Part shown: one piece after another, positions 42,028-52,680 of the stretch | Numbering within the stretch: position 1 is the first letter of the stretch | Layout: each line of letters opens with the position of its first letter | Assembly (NCBI GenBank): GCA_014529385.2 | Contig: CM043970.1 | Span: 42,027,279 to 42,091,278, forward strand | Direction of reading: 5' to 3' | DNA: 64,000 nucleotides | Origin: Adiantum capillus-veneris | Taxonomy: Eukaryota > Streptophyta > Polypodiopsida > Polypodiales > Pteridaceae | Notes under the pieces: generated by a model | Seen by the model: only the letters and a program-made list of their open reading frames with translations | Told to the model about the DNA's origin: nothing | The model's database searches: none | Program-made: the position numbers and the translations under genes

Positions 42028-42582
42028 CTATTGGCAGTTTAGTACATACTCTTGAACATCATGATGTAAGCCTGGCCAATAAAATTGCCGTCGAGCTAAG
42101 ACATACGTCCTACGAATACCTGGATGACCAACACTTGGACTATCGTGACACTCAAATAAGATTTGGTGCCTAGTGTCTAAGTCCTTTGGCACACATACTC
42201 TACCTTTGTGGAGTAAGTAGCCATCATCAATGGAAAAATTATTCAATTGCTTAAGCTCTTCCTGAATAGGGGTGGAGCTCTGTGTGTGGGAGTTTTTATA
42301 TGCGCGTGCAAAGACATGTTGATCTGGCTGTACAGAGACATGTGAGTGTGAGGGATCCCTTTTGAAAACTGCACTCCAGACTTTAGCATATGATTGATCT
42401 TGTGCACACTTTCCACGTAATGACTCCAAAAATCCACTCTTTATTTCTGTGAAAGCAAGTGAATTAATAAGAGGGATCCAACTTAGCGCATTCGCTACTA
42501 CAGTATATCGCCCCTTGCAATATCGTAGCTTACAATCATGATCTTGAAGGATTTCCGCCCATCTAGCTTTATGGCCCTTCAA
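42028..42582 (-). pseudogene. Gypsy C RNase H end and integrase zinc domain
   Basis: 184 codons on the minus strand. The start KARWAEILQDHDCKLRYCKGRYTVVANALSW is the RNase H C-terminus (usual DALSR reads NALSW). The end HDSPSVGHPGIRRTYVLARRQFYWPG...VLNC is the HHCC domain of integrase. Confidence 0.85.
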
Positions 42583-42599
42583 GTCCTTTTGAGTAGTAA

Positions 42600-43720
42600 A
42601 CCATTTGATACTCTCATGGTCAAAAACTACTTCAAACTCGGCACCGTATAAATAGTGTCGCCACTTTCATAAAGCGTGAATTATGACATAGATCTCTCTC
42701 TCATAGATAGAATAATTTTGTTGAGCTCTATCTAACTTCTTATTTCAAAGGCTATAGGTCTTCCCTCTTGGAGAAGTACCGCACCAATTGCTTTATCACT
42801 AGCATCAGTATCTACCACAAACGGCTTAAGTGGGTCAACGATTGCTAGGTTGGGAGCAGTGGCTATAGCTACCTTGAGTTGTTCAAAATTGTATTTTTGG
42901 GCTTCTTCCCAAGAAAAGGTCTTACCTTTTTCTTTAAGTTGATCCGTCATAGGAACAGTGATTTTGGAATAATTACGGATATATTGTCGATAAAATCCAG
43001 CCATGCCTAAGAATATTTGAAGCTCCTCAACCGTGTTGGGATGTGGCCATCAAAGAATGGCAGCAGCAACCTTGTTAGTGTCCATCTTGATGCAGAATAA
43101 GAGATCACATGACCGAGGTAATGTATCTCTATTTTAAAGAAATCACACTTGCCTTGCTTAGCATACAGAGCGAACTTAGCTCGTAGCTATTCAAACACTA
43201 ATAGTAAGTGTTCTATGTGCTTATCTCTAGTCTTACTATAAATGAGAATGTCATCAAGGAAAACCACAACAAATTTTCCAAGATAGGACGTAAGACTCTA
43301 TCCATGAGTGTCATAAATGTAGCTTGAGCATTGGTTAAACCAAAAGGAATAGACAAAAAATCAAAATCCCCAAACCATGTTCTAAAGATAGTTTTAGAGA
43401 TATCTTCCAAAAGGATACACACTTGGTGGTATCATGAAAGAATATCTATCTTTGTATAGTATCTTGCCCCATAGAGTTGATCAAACAACTCATCCACTTG
43501 AGGTAGAGGATACTTGTTCTTGATGGTTATGACATTTAATCCGCGATAATCTATGCACATGAGAATAGTACCGTCTTTCTTTTTCACCACAGGCGAGGTA
43601 GTCATCCAACTGACTCTCAACCTCCTTAGCTTCTTTAGCACTCATACGATAAGGTGGTTTACTCACCAGTTTAGTGCTTGGTAGGATATGTATGCCATGT
43701 TGCACATCACGAGAGGAGGT
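42600..43720 (-). pseudogene. Gypsy C reverse transcriptase and RNase H fragments
   Basis: Four minus-strand pieces in different frames: 43705-43490 ([23 protein letters not shown]), 43641-43432 ([21 protein letters not shown]...[16 protein letters not shown]), 43422-43213 (SIPFGLTNAQATFMTLMD; the catalytic DD motif is lost in a frameshift) and 43004-42732 (AGFYRQYIRNYSKITVPMTDQLK and VDTDASDKAIGAVLLQEGRPIAF, the RNase H start). Typical chromovirus RT order, with at least three frame breaks. Confidence 0.88.
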
Positions 43721-44100
43721 AGACCCGGAGGTAAATCACTTGAGAATACATCACTATACTCCGTGAGTAAGTGAGTCAGCTTTTGCCATGCAAAAGGAGA
43801 AAATAAACTAGAGTAATGCTGGGATGGAGAATCTTGTAATGCCTCTAATGTTTGTTAAAATTGAGAGAACTTTGCTCGTTAAATTTGTTAACACTTTCAT
43901 TATCTTTAGAATTCATTGCACTTTGCATACCATTACTAGAATTCACAACACTTTGTTCTTGAGAATTCACAAGACTTAGAGACAAGCACTAACACAAAAA
44001 GACTTCATCTATTAAATCTGCTTTCTGCAAAATAGAAATCTCGGTTGTACATATAAGAGGTGCAGATGGTATATTTTTCTCACCAAGCAAAAGCACATCT

Positions 44101-44410
44101 TTACCATTGGCCATAAAGGATGAGAAGATGCATGTGTTCATAACTAGTGTGCAATGTGTTTCCTAAAACATGTAGCCACTCCCATCCTAAAACTACATTA
44201 GGACGGTCCATGTTCATATCTTGAAAGTCAAGGGTCATTGTATGATCTTGAACAATAAGCTCAACCCCTTGAACTATCGTGTCCCATGCTTCTTTATCAT
44301 TGCCAGACATCTGTTCGACCACATACTTGTGAGAGCAGGGAGTCTATGTAAGCTTCAACTCCTTGACTAGCTTATAGTTGAGGAAGATATGAGTTGCACC
44401 ATCATCCACT
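44101..44410 (-). pseudogene. Gypsy C aspartic protease relic
   Basis: The minus strand reads VDDGATHIFL at about 44400-44370, with DDG in place of DSG, then, after a stop, a stretch ending MNMDRPNVVLGWEWLHVLG, the ILG-type distal motif followed by the WL typical of gypsy protease. Confidence 0.7.
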
Positions 44411-44816
44411 TAAATACAAACACGTTTTCCGTTAATAGTGCATGCATGTAAATCAAATCATGGGGGCCAAAGGTGGGCTGCCACATTGAAGCAGGCACAC
44501 AACACTTGTGTTTTTCTTCCATATGAAGAAACTCTACAACACAATATTTAGGAGATGAATCTAATGTGAGGTGTTGCACCGTGTGCATGGCCTTTTCTTT
44601 GCCTTGCAAAAGAGGACAATATTTCTTGTTATGTTGGTCCGAAAGACATCTAAAACACAAATTGTGTTTCTTTGCACGCTCAAAATCAGCAATGCTGAGA
44701 GACCCACGTGGAGTATCTCGTGATTGCTTAGGCTTCTTAGCCTCTTGTGGGCATGGAGAGGAAGATTGTCTCTTATTCCTCTTGGAACATGTTGGATATC
44801 TACCTCATCATTCGCT
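44411..44816 (-). pseudogene. Gypsy C Gag C-terminal part (proximal to D)
   Basis: The minus strand reads a basic stretch (CSKRNKRQSSSPCPQEAKKPK) and then ADFERAKKHNLCFRCLSDQH and NKKYC, a CCHC zinc knuckle with exact C-x2-C-x4-H-x4-C spacing. Two adjacent stops precede the basic stretch. The frame matches the Gag piece at 52519-52680 once the D insertion and one CTTAG copy are removed. Confidence 0.82.
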
Positions 44817-44821
44817 CTTAG

Positions 44822-46413
44822 TGTCATAATAATCAATATCTAATTCTCCTAAATGATTTTCTCATGTTAAACTGATCATTTAATATGTGGAAGTGTCAGG
44901 GGAGACAAAGCTAGAATATTGGTTAAGCTAGCAGACCGACCATAGTAGGGATCCAAAGGAGGGAAAATAGGGATCCAAAGGGGGGGGCCATCTGCAAAAG
45001 AGCTATGTGCAACAATGGGCTCAAAAGACCCTAAGGTTCAGCCAATTAAGACTTCCAAAATGCTAAGGTTCCAAAATTCAAAGGTTGTGTCCAAAGGTCA
45101 AACATTAGGGGAATTGGATGCTTTGAGTGTGTCCCAAAAAGTCTTTGTCAAGCCCTACATAGGAGGGGGCGAGCCCAAGAAGTAGGGGATGAGAGAGAAA
45201 CATCCACACACACTCACAAGCTTCATTTGTACACAAGGGGAAAGAGGGACACATTTCAACTCCCTAGGCCAGATGCCCACAAGGTGTACTCAAATCCTAT
45301 TGGATGGCCATGGAGGTGGACCAATGAGAATTAGGCTAGATTAAATCTAGTTTAATTAATTTAAAAACACTTAATAAAAGAACCAATAAGAATTAAGCTC
45401 TCTAGAAGACTATTGGATAGTCTCCCAAGGGGACCAATGAGCATTCAGCAGCCCAATGGCTTGCCCGATTCCTATTGGCTAGGAGGCAAAGGGATCCAAT
45501 GACGTTGTAGTTGCATTTATTAATTACCTAAACCTCTCACAAAAGGGGAAATGGAGACACATGTCAGAAGGCTATCACTTATGCTACTTAATTTCCATTG
45601 GCTGAGGCTGGGAGGTCCAATAGGGTTGTAGCATGAGTAATCAGCAAGGGGAGTTGACCAAAAGAGAGAGGGGGATGATTTTTGGAAGGCATTATCACAC
45701 ACACACTCACACAATCTCATGTGTGAAGCAAAGAAGACTCTCTCTCCTTCTCAAGCTTTAATGGAAAGCTTACCACCTACTCCAAGCTTGTGAGAAGGGA
45801 GGCCTACACCAACAACTCTTGGCTTTGTGATGCAAATCCAACCAAGATCCAAGATTCAATGCATGCTCATCTCCTCTACCATGCTAATTACTAAGCTAAG
45901 CTATGCTAATATGAGTGATTATGTGAGGAGATGTACATATTTCTTGTAAGAATACTCCTTCTTCCTCTCAATCTACTCTCATATCCCGCTAGCTCTCACC
46001 ATCTTTGAAGGTGTGTGAAGTCTTGGGTCTAAGACCGTGAGGGAATTGATGTTGTGTTTTATAAGTGTTTTTCTTGGTGCATTAAGTTTCCATCTTCATT
46101 GCACTAGCTAGTATTGAAGGAACACAAAGAATTGTATTGTAAAATGTCTCTCTTGATGGGAGAAACCATAATACAAAGCCTTTTGGAGGGGGGACCGACT
46201 CCATGCAAATCCGGTCCTCAAATGTTGTCAATTGCTTAATTTCTCTCTCTTTTGAAGTATTGTTCATGCTATCTAACTAGGTGTTATGATTTTTGTTGCT
46301 CTCTCCACCCAAGCACTCTTGTTATTATCATTAGGAATCTATTCTAATGAAATGCTCACTATGTTCATGCTATTTTCCGCTACACACAAGTTACTAGACC
46401 ATTAAATGTTACA
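44822..46413 (+). repeat. Gypsy D 5' LTR (1592 bp)
   Basis: Starts TGTCATAATAATC and ends AAATGTTACA. The first ~115 bp and last ~375 bp match the 3' LTR; the middle (about 44940-46040) is missing there. It contains several 'tattggat/ccaatgag' phrases near 45296-45620 (short diverged repeats). Confidence 0.88.
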
Positions 46414-46414
46414 T

Positions 46415-46426
46415 TGGTATCAGAGC
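46415..46426 (+). promoter_or_regulatory. Gypsy D primer-binding site
   Basis: TGGTATCAGAGC one base after the 5' LTR, complementary to initiator-Met tRNA. Confidence 0.92.
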
Positions 46427-46813
46427 ACAAGGTTTCTCTTTTCTTGCTCAAGAAGTGAGGTGCTCAAGCTAGCTATAAATGGTTGGTACTATTAATTGCA
46501 TGTGAGTAAGTAGAATAGGGATTTTTCAGCCTTGCAGTGCGCCTGCCTTTGTGCAGTTAACGGGGCATCACCGTCGAGAGCTATGGTATTAATAGTGGAG
46601 TCCTACAGGGCTTGCCTACGGCTTAACCACTATTGAGCTATTAGAAGCTTGACAGGAGCCGGTGTTGTTTTGGTGTTGAACGACCCTCTCTTCTATTCCT
46701 TGCAATTAATGATATTCGAGCCACGGGCAGTAGATTGAGTGCTTTTTCTAAAGGGGTAAAGAGGAGTAGAAACTAGGGCTTGAAGTACCAAAGTACACCT
46801 AAAAGTTGTTAGA

Positions 46814-48420
46814 ATGGCTGACAATAGTAAAGAGAGTGAAATTAATGTTGATAACTTTGATTTTTCTAATGAGAAGGCTACTAATGATGCTATGATGCTT
46901 GTTAACTATCTTGTTTCTAGGCTTCAACAAGCCATGAACAATCCATCCCTCCAAAGTGAAGTGCAACGGCAGCTTCGTACTCATGGGATTCTCCAAGTTC
47001 CCCACCATGACGAGAGAGAACCTAAGAAGCCTCCTTGCGAGAATTCCAAAATAGGTCTCTGTCCGATTTGGGAAGAAGAAGGGGATCCATATGAAGAGCT
47101 CATAAATTTTCTCCTTGATGACGCATCTCCTTCTCAAAGGAGGACTCGAGAGCCTCCACCAAAGGAACGAGAAATAATTGAGTCTCCCGCCACCTCGGCG
47201 GAGATGGCTCCACAAAGATGACGGGCTAAATGCTCTCCATCACCTCCAAAACGGAGAAGACCATCGCATACTTCTCCACACCGTACTTCAAAGAGGGATC
47301 ACAAAAAGCAAGAGAAGAAAAAGACGAGAAAGAGGACACCCCCTTCCCCATCTTCTTCATCCTCTTCCTCTTATGAAAGTGATGGTGAAGACAATGAAGA
47401 TCAAGGCAAGAAAAAGGCGAGAAAGAGGTCACCCTCGTCTCCATCTTCCTCAAATTCTTAATCTTTTGAAGAAAGTGATGGTGCAACCTTTGAACCATCA
47501 AAAATAAGACGCCATAGGAAATCCTATGTCGCATGGAAAAGGTCATCCAAGCTCAAGAAGTTCAAAGAGAGAGGGAAGAGCATCTCTTTCCTTACCTACG
47601 ATGGCACTTTTGGTGCTACGAACAAAGTCTTGGCCTTTATCCAACAATTCAATGCAGTGTTTGGAGATGAGGGGTTCACGGAGTCCTCTAATGTACGCCA
47701 TGTAGCTATGCACTTTCAAAAGTCCGCCAGGCAATGGTGGTCTAGTCTACGGGCCAACGGTGAAGCTCCACAAACATGGAAAGCTTTAAGAGCTTCCATT
47801 ATGAAGCAAGTTTTGGCCATAGAGCCAAAGACAAAGTATTGACCGAATGGCGAAGCTTGAAGCTCTCTCCCTATGAATCCATTCACAAATATGTAGACAA
47901 GTTTTGGGACCTACAAACCAAAGCCATTGTCTTCAAAAAGTTGGATTTTGGAGAGCAAAAGCAACAATTTTGTGCGGGCTTTAACTGAAGAAATGGAGTA
48001 TGTCAACTCCCAAAGGCCACGCACCATATCGGTGGTTATACACCATACTATGGTGGCCTCTCGAATCAGTTTCCAAACGGGGGCTAAAAGAAATTCTAAT
48101 CCCACGGAAAACAAGGGTTCCAATGAGCCTAAGGGGAAGGACAATGTCCAAAAGTCTCCTAAGGGAAACTCCAACAAAGCTAAAGAGATGGGAGTTTAAA
48201 AAGGCAAAAATAAACTCTCTCTTGAAGAGCTTGAGCGTTGTCGCAAGGATAACCATTGTTTCAAGTGCGGCAAGCAAGGGCATGCGTACCGCGCTTGTCC
48301 CCAAAAGAACACCCGCCATGAACCTCCTAGAGCTACCTTGGTCGAAATGCAAGAGGAGGAAATTCACCACAAAGGATCTCCTCTATGCCATCATTGGGAA
48401 AAGATTTGGCCACCAAGCTA
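46814..48420 (+). pseudogene. gag: Gypsy D Gag (frameshifted)
   Basis: Starts at ATG 46814 (MADNSKESEINVDNF). The first 135 codons are acidic, with a stop at 47219. A Ser/Lys/Arg-rich linker follows in other frames. The capsid-like core lies at about 47543-47990 in two frames (FIQQFNAVFGDEGFTESS, ARQWWSSLRANGE, then LTEWRSLKLSPYESIHKYVDKFWDL). A CCHC zinc knuckle, CFKCGKQGHAYRAC, lies near 48260-48300. At least three frame breaks separate these. Gag would form the particle and bind RNA. Confidence 0.82.
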
Positions 48421-48900
48421 GGCATACAAGCCTACGAGATGTGAGATGTCCTACCCGCAGACGGTGCTTTCAAGGGGCAAGAAGTTTTGGTCACTCCCTT
48501 AATCGGGAAATTGAGGCTCCATGTCCAAAGCTATGTGGACAAAGAGGACTTCTTTATCTCTCCTCTCAAGCATGAGGATGTAATCCTAGGGGCACCATGG
48601 TTTGAATGCATGGCTGCCAATGTTAAATTCCCTGAAAGGAGAATCTCCTTTAAGTTAATGGAAAATGATATGTATATAGATGCTAAGGAAATGGGTAACA
48701 ATATACCCATTGTACATACACAAGCTTTCAACAAGTCAATAAAGAGCTCTATTTCCGTGTACATGATTTTTGTTAAAGATTCTCAAAATGAACCTAATGT
48801 TTTAGCAAAAGAAAATACACACAACCATAAGGAATTAGAGTTATCCAATTTTCTCAAGGGGTTTCAAGATGTCTTTATTGACGACATCCCTTGTGAGCTA
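48421..48900 (+). pseudogene. Gypsy D protease relic and linker
   Basis: The frame beginning at 48487 reads VTPLIGKLRLHVQSY, DFFISPLKHEDVILGAPWF and VKFPERRISF, matching the distal half of gypsy protease with its ILG motif. The DSG active-site loop, expected near 48385-48410, is not recognisable in any frame. Confidence 0.7.
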
Positions 48901-49227
48901 CCTCCTAAACAAGGCAATGATGACCATGCAATTGAACTTCTTCCAGGAAGTTCACCGCCTAACAAACCTCCTTATAGAGGTTCTCAAGCTCAACGAGAGG
49001 AGATTATGTGGCAAGTGCATGAGTTAGTTGAGAAGGGCATGGTTAGGCCTAGCTCATCTCCATTTTATTCTCCTGTTCTACTAGTGCAAAAGAAAAACGG
49101 CACATATCGCATGTGTGTCGACTATAGATCACTAAATAGAATCACTATCAAGAATAGGTTTCCCGTTCCACGCGTAGAAGACCTATTTGATAAGCTACAA
49201 GGATCGACCTACTTCAGTAGGATTTGA
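48487..49227 (+). CDS. Gypsy D ORF: protease end to RT N-terminal half
   Basis: 246 codons. After the protease part, a linker leads to RT from about residue 155: HAIELLPGSSPPNKPPYRGS, VEKGMVRPSSSPFYSPVLLVQKKNG, RMCVDYRSLNRITIKNRFPVPRVEDLFDKL and STYFSRI. A one-base shift at about 49225 ends the ORF just before the first catalytic Asp block. Confidence 0.88.
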   Translation: MVTPLIGKLRLHVQSYVDKEDFFISPLKHEDVILGAPWFECMAANVKFPERRISFKLMENDMYIDAKEMGNNIPIVHTQAFNKSIKSSISVYMIFVKDSQNEPNVLAKENTHNHKELELSNFLKGFQDVFIDDIPCELPPKQGNDDHAIELLPGSSPPNKPPYRGSQAQREEIMWQVHELVEKGMVRPSSSPFYSPVLLVQKKNGTYRMCVDYRSLNRITIKNRFPVPRVEDLFDKLQGSTYFSRI

Positions 49228-49797
49228 CCTAAAAAGTGGCTATCATCAAATAAGGATGGTTGATCAAGACATTGTAAAGACCGCATTTTGCACTAGGTTT
49301 CGTCTTTATGAATAAATTGTCATGCCTTTTGGATTGACCAATGCACCAACCACATTCAACCACTTGGTGGAGAAGCTATTCAAGCCTCACCAACCCTTTA
49401 CTGGAGTGTTCTTTGATGATATCGTCATCTACTCTAATTCATTAGACGAACACAAGCAACACCTCCAGGTAATATTTCAAGTTCTAAGAGAGAATAAACT
49501 TTATGTTAATCGAAAGAAAAGTGAACGAGATTCAGTATTTAGGTCACATTATCTCTCAAGATGGCATCCAAATGGATCCATCAAAGTTAGAGGTAATAAA
49601 AGGATTGCCTAAACCAAGGAATCTTCATGAATTAAGAAGCTTTATAGGTATGTGTGCATACTATAGACGCTTCATAGAAAAGTTCTCACTAATAGCAGGA
49701 CCATTACATGACCTAACAAAGAAAAACGTTAGGTACGCATGTTCTGCCAAGGAGAACAATCCTTTCAAAAAGCTTAAAGAAAAGCTTATCTCTTAAC
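49228..49797 (+). pseudogene. Gypsy D RT catalytic half and connection
   Basis: After the shift, decayed codons read LKSGYHQIRMVDQDIVKTAF in a third frame, then 49322-49612 has MPFGLTNAPTTFNHLVEKLF and the catalytic GVFFDDIVIYSNS. A second shift near 49530 leads to 49503-49797, with YLGHIISQDGIQMDPSKLEVI and LRSFIGMCAYYRRFIEKFS. Order and motifs are those of a chromovirus RT. Confidence 0.88.
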
Positions 49798-50180
49798 CTG
49801 TGCTTACACTACCGGATCTCACAAAGCCATTTGAGGTCCAATGTGATGTTTGTGGTGATTACCTTGGGGCTCTTTTGCTTCAATAAGGGCACGCCATAGG
49901 CTATGAAAGTCGAAGGCTTGACCCTGTTGAGGAAGCTCTAGGCATATATGAAAAACAACTCCGTGTAGTTCTACATGCCTTAGATTTATGGAAGCACTAG
50001 TTATTGGGGACTCCTTTCATTCTACGAACGGATCACCAAAGTCTTAAGTACTTCATGACACAGACCAAGCTCTCCGACAAACAAATGAGGTGGGAAAATT
50101 TCCTTTTACAATTTCATTTTCATATTGCTCACATTGCTAGTAAGCATAATCAAGTTGTCCATGCACTCTCAAGACGGCCG
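49798..50180 (+). pseudogene. Gypsy D RNase H relic
   Basis: Reads PVLTLPDLTKPFEVQCDVCGDYLGALLLQ, with stops, then ILRTDHQSLKYFMTQTKLSDKQMRW and IASKHNQVVHALSRRP in the ORF that begins at 50004. The second catalytic Asp (RTDHQSL) is present. At the first site CDV replaces the usual CDA[SA]. Confidence 0.85.
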
Positions 50181-51122
50181 AGAGTGAATGCGGTTTCCAT
50201 AGCAACTCACAATGATCTATCTTCTATGATAGATGAGTATCCTATTGATCCCAATTTTAGAGATGTGATTGCAGCCCTTGCACTAGGGAAGAGAGAGGAA
50301 CCATTTACTTTACAAGATGGTTATCTTCTCTACGACAGTAGACTATGCATTACTAGCTCACTACGTGAGAAAGTAGTGTATGAATCTCATGCTCCTCCTT
50401 ATGCAAGGCATAGAGGGATTCAGTCTACCCTAAAGGGGATAGAAACATATTTCTATTGGCCTACCATGAAAGGAAACATACAAGAGTATGTTTCTAAATG
50501 TGGGGTATGCCTAAAGACGAAGTTTGATAGAGGGAAGCAACTTGGATTGCTTCAACCTTTGCCAATCCCTAATTCACCATGGGAGAGCATATCCATGGAT
50601 TTTATCTTTGGATTTCCTAAGTCTATCCATGGAAATACGAGAATATGGATGATAGTAGACAGGTTCAGTAAACAAGCTCATTTTATACTTGTCAAAAAGT
50701 CTATCAAATCCCATCAAATGGCAACCCTCTTTATTTCACAAATCTTCAAGTATCATGGCTTGCCAAAGTCCATAGTGTTGGATAGAGATCCTAGAATGAC
50801 CAATAATTTCTGGAAGGGTATCTTTGAGAATTTAGGAACAAGGCTAAACTTCTCTTCGGCCTATCACCTGCAGACGGATGGACAAAGTGAAATAGCTAAC
50901 CTAACAATTCTCGATCTACTAAAAGCCTATGTAACAAAAGTAGATCAAAGATCCCAATGGGAGAGGTACTTACCCTTAGTGGAGTATGCCTACAATAACA
51001 TTGTACATACTTCCACCGGAAAAGAACCTTTTGAGGTAATTGAGGGAAGATCAAAAATTCCCTTGCTACTTAAGGTACACGGGAAGATCTTTGCTGCAGA
51101 TGAGTATAGCCGAGACCTGTAA
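50004..51122 (+). CDS. Gypsy D RNase H end and integrase
   Basis: 372 codons. Integrase HHCC zinc domain around residues 125-175 (H-APPYARHRGIQSTL...YVSKCGVCLKTK). The catalytic core has Asp near 198 (SMDFIFGFP), Asp near 258 (VLDRDPRMTNNFW) and Glu near 294 (QTDGQSEIAN), followed by YLPLVEYAYNNIVHTSTG. The core therefore looks complete. The stop at 51120 cuts the C-terminal domain, which continues after it in the same frame (ESFQKIKDAISISQQRQ). Confidence 0.92.
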   Translation: MGTPFILRTDHQSLKYFMTQTKLSDKQMRWENFLLQFHFHIAHIASKHNQVVHALSRRPRVNAVSIATHNDLSSMIDEYPIDPNFRDVIAALALGKREEPFTLQDGYLLYDSRLCITSSLREKVVYESHAPPYARHRGIQSTLKGIETYFYWPTMKGNIQEYVSKCGVCLKTKFDRGKQLGLLQPLPIPNSPWESISMDFIFGFPKSIHGNTRIWMIVDRFSKQAHFILVKKSIKSHQMATLFISQIFKYHGLPKSIVLDRDPRMTNNFWKGIFENLGTRLNFSSAYHLQTDGQSEIANLTILDLLKAYVTKVDQRSQWERYLPLVEYAYNNIVHTSTGKEPFEVIEGRSKIPLLLKVHGKIFAADEYSRDL

Positions 51123-51677
51123 GAATCTTTCCAAAAGATTAAGGATGCTATCTCTATCTCACAGCAAAGACAAAAGGCTACTGTTGACAAGCATAGAAGA
51201 TCCCAAGCCTTTAAACAAAATGATTGGGTCTTACTCAAATTTTCCAAGGCTCGATTAAGGCACACGACGGGCAAGAATCCTACGGGACACCAAAAGTACT
51301 ATGCTAAGCTAGCAAAAAGGTACTATGGTCCCTTCCAGATTGTTAGGCAAATCAATGAGATGGCCTATCAACTCAAGTTGCCCAACCATTGGCTCATACA
51401 CAATGCTTTCCATGTGAGCCTACTAAAGCCTTACAAAGGAGAGCCACCTCAAGAACCAACTATTGAAGACCCACCGGAGATCGAGGACCAAGAAGAGGTG
51501 CTGCAGCCAGAGTCCATTCTCCGACATGAAGACAAGGTACTAAGAGACGGTAAGACTATCCGACGATATCTTATTAAGTTTAAGAATTATCCTTTTGAAG
51601 ATGCTAGATGGATGCAAGGCATACAATTAAAGGATAACCTAAACCTTGTCAATGCTTACAATGCTTCCCTAGAGTAA
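51123..51677 (+). CDS. Gypsy D integrase C-terminus with chromodomain-like segment
   Basis: A reopened reading runs to 51677, including the ORF 51360-51677 (105 codons). It reads RYYGPFQIVRQINEMAYQLKLP, IHNAFHVSLLKPYKGEPP, and a C-terminal block, LQPESILRHEDKVLRDGKTI and RRYLIKFKNYPFEDARWM. This has the chromodomain shape (strand-strand-W-helix) that defines chromoviruses and can steer integration to marked chromatin. The usual aromatic cage is only partly present. Confidence 0.82.
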   Translation, partial: ESFQKIKDAISISQQRQKATVDKHRRSQAFKQNDWVLLKFSKARLRHTTGKNPTGHQKYYAKLAKRYYGPFQIVRQINEMAYQLKLPNHWLIHNAFHVSLLKPYKGEPPQEPTIEDPPEIEDQEEVLQPESILRHEDKVLRDGKTIRRYLIKFKNYPFEDARWMQGIQLKDNLNLVNAYNASLE

Positions 51678-52012
51678 GCAAATGTACAAATGTTTAAAAT
51701 GAACAAAGTTTTTTTCTTATAAGACTCTCTTTTTCTTTATTGTGCACAAAAATGAAGTAGTATGCATGCTTAGATCAAGTTTGCGAAGACGACGCCTCCT
51801 GAACACCGAGAGGAGCTTGTCACTCTACTATGGAAGATTGATAGGACTAATGTGCAGTCATGCTTGCGGCAGCTTAGGCTCTCAAGCGCCAAATGGACTA
51901 GTCATCCATTCTGGCACAATGTCATAGGGTAACATAGGGATCCTCTACCCGCTACAAACAGGACTAATACATATGCTTTATCTTCTCTACCCCATAGTCG
52001 AGGACGACTATG

Positions 52013-52027
52013 ATTTTAAGAGAGAGA
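52013..52027 (+). promoter_or_regulatory. Gypsy D polypurine tract
   Basis: 'ttttaagagagaga' (about 52013-52027), after 'gtcgaggacgac', a combination usual before chromovirus 3' LTRs. The LTR's first ~8 bases (TGTCATAA) seem to be missing. Confidence 0.65.
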
Positions 52028-52513
52028 TAATCAATATCTAGTTCTCCTAAATGATTTTCTCATGTTAAACTAATCATTTAATATGGGGAAGTGCCAGGGG
52101 AGACAAAGCTAGAATATTGGTTAAGCTAGCAGACCGGCCACCCAATTGATGTTGTGTTTGATAAGTGTTTTTCTTGGTGCATGAAGTTTCCGTCTTCATT
52201 GCACTAACTAGTTTTGAAGGAACACAAAGAATTGTATTGTAAAATGTCTCTCTTGATGGGAGAAACCATAATACAAAGCCTTTTGGAGGGGGGACCGGCT
52301 CCATGCAAATCCGGTCCTCAATTGTTGTCAATTGCTTAATTTCTTTGTCTTTTGAAATATTGTTCATCCTATCTAACTAGGTGTTATGATTTTTGTTGCT
52401 CTCTCCACACAAGCACTCTTGTTATTCTCATTAGGAATCTATTCTAATGAAATGCTCACTATGTTCATGCTATTTTCCGCTACACACAAGTTACTAGACC
52501 ATTAAATGTTACA
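52028..52513 (+). repeat. Gypsy D 3' LTR with internal deletion (486 bp)
   Basis: 'taatcaatatctagttctcctaaatg...gctagcagaccg' joins directly to 'gccacccaattgatgttgtg...aaatgttaca'. Compared with the 5' LTR, about 1.1 kb (44942-46040) is absent. It ends at TTACA followed by CTTAG. Confidence 0.9.
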
Positions 52514-52518
52514 CTTAG

Positions 52519-52680
52519 CCACATTGCTCTTAGCAAAATTATTCTTAGAGAAGGGAACATTTCCTTTCCTCTCTTGTTCATCATCATATCTTTGGGCATG
52601 ATCAATGGTTTCTTTCAAACTTTTTGGTTGTTGGGTCTTTGTTGGGGGTCCCATCGTTGCAATAGCTCCAATGAGCAACA
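52519..52680 (-). pseudogene. Gypsy C Gag, part distal to D
   Basis: The minus strand reads PPTKTQQPKSLKETIDHAQRY and EERKGNVPFSKN-like Gag residues (ORF 52502-52729). It stops at D's target site in the same frame as the 44816 part. Upstream of about 52680 the reading meets the 3' LTR of element F, so C's 5' half is missing. Confidence 0.75.

Larger units (their letters stand above)
41040..44816 (-). mobile_element. Ty3/gypsy relic C (minus strand), main part
   Basis: Reading downwards, the order is Gag zinc knuckle, protease, RT, RNase H and integrase, as in Ty3/gypsy. Every domain is broken by stops or shifts, so C is old. Its gag is interrupted at 44817 by element D and resumes at 52519. 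LTRs of C are not recognised on either side. Confidence 0.85.
44822..52513 (+). mobile_element. Gypsy D chromovirus inserted in gypsy C gag
   Basis: Flanked by CTTAG at 44817-44821 and 52514-52518, a 5 bp target duplication. The 5' LTR is 1592 bp with TG...CA ends and an initiator-Met PBS. The interior carries Gag, protease remnant, RT, RNase H, integrase and a C-terminal chromodomain-like segment. The 3' LTR is only 486 bp because of an internal deletion. Several frameshifts and stops make it non-autonomous. Confidence 0.92.
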
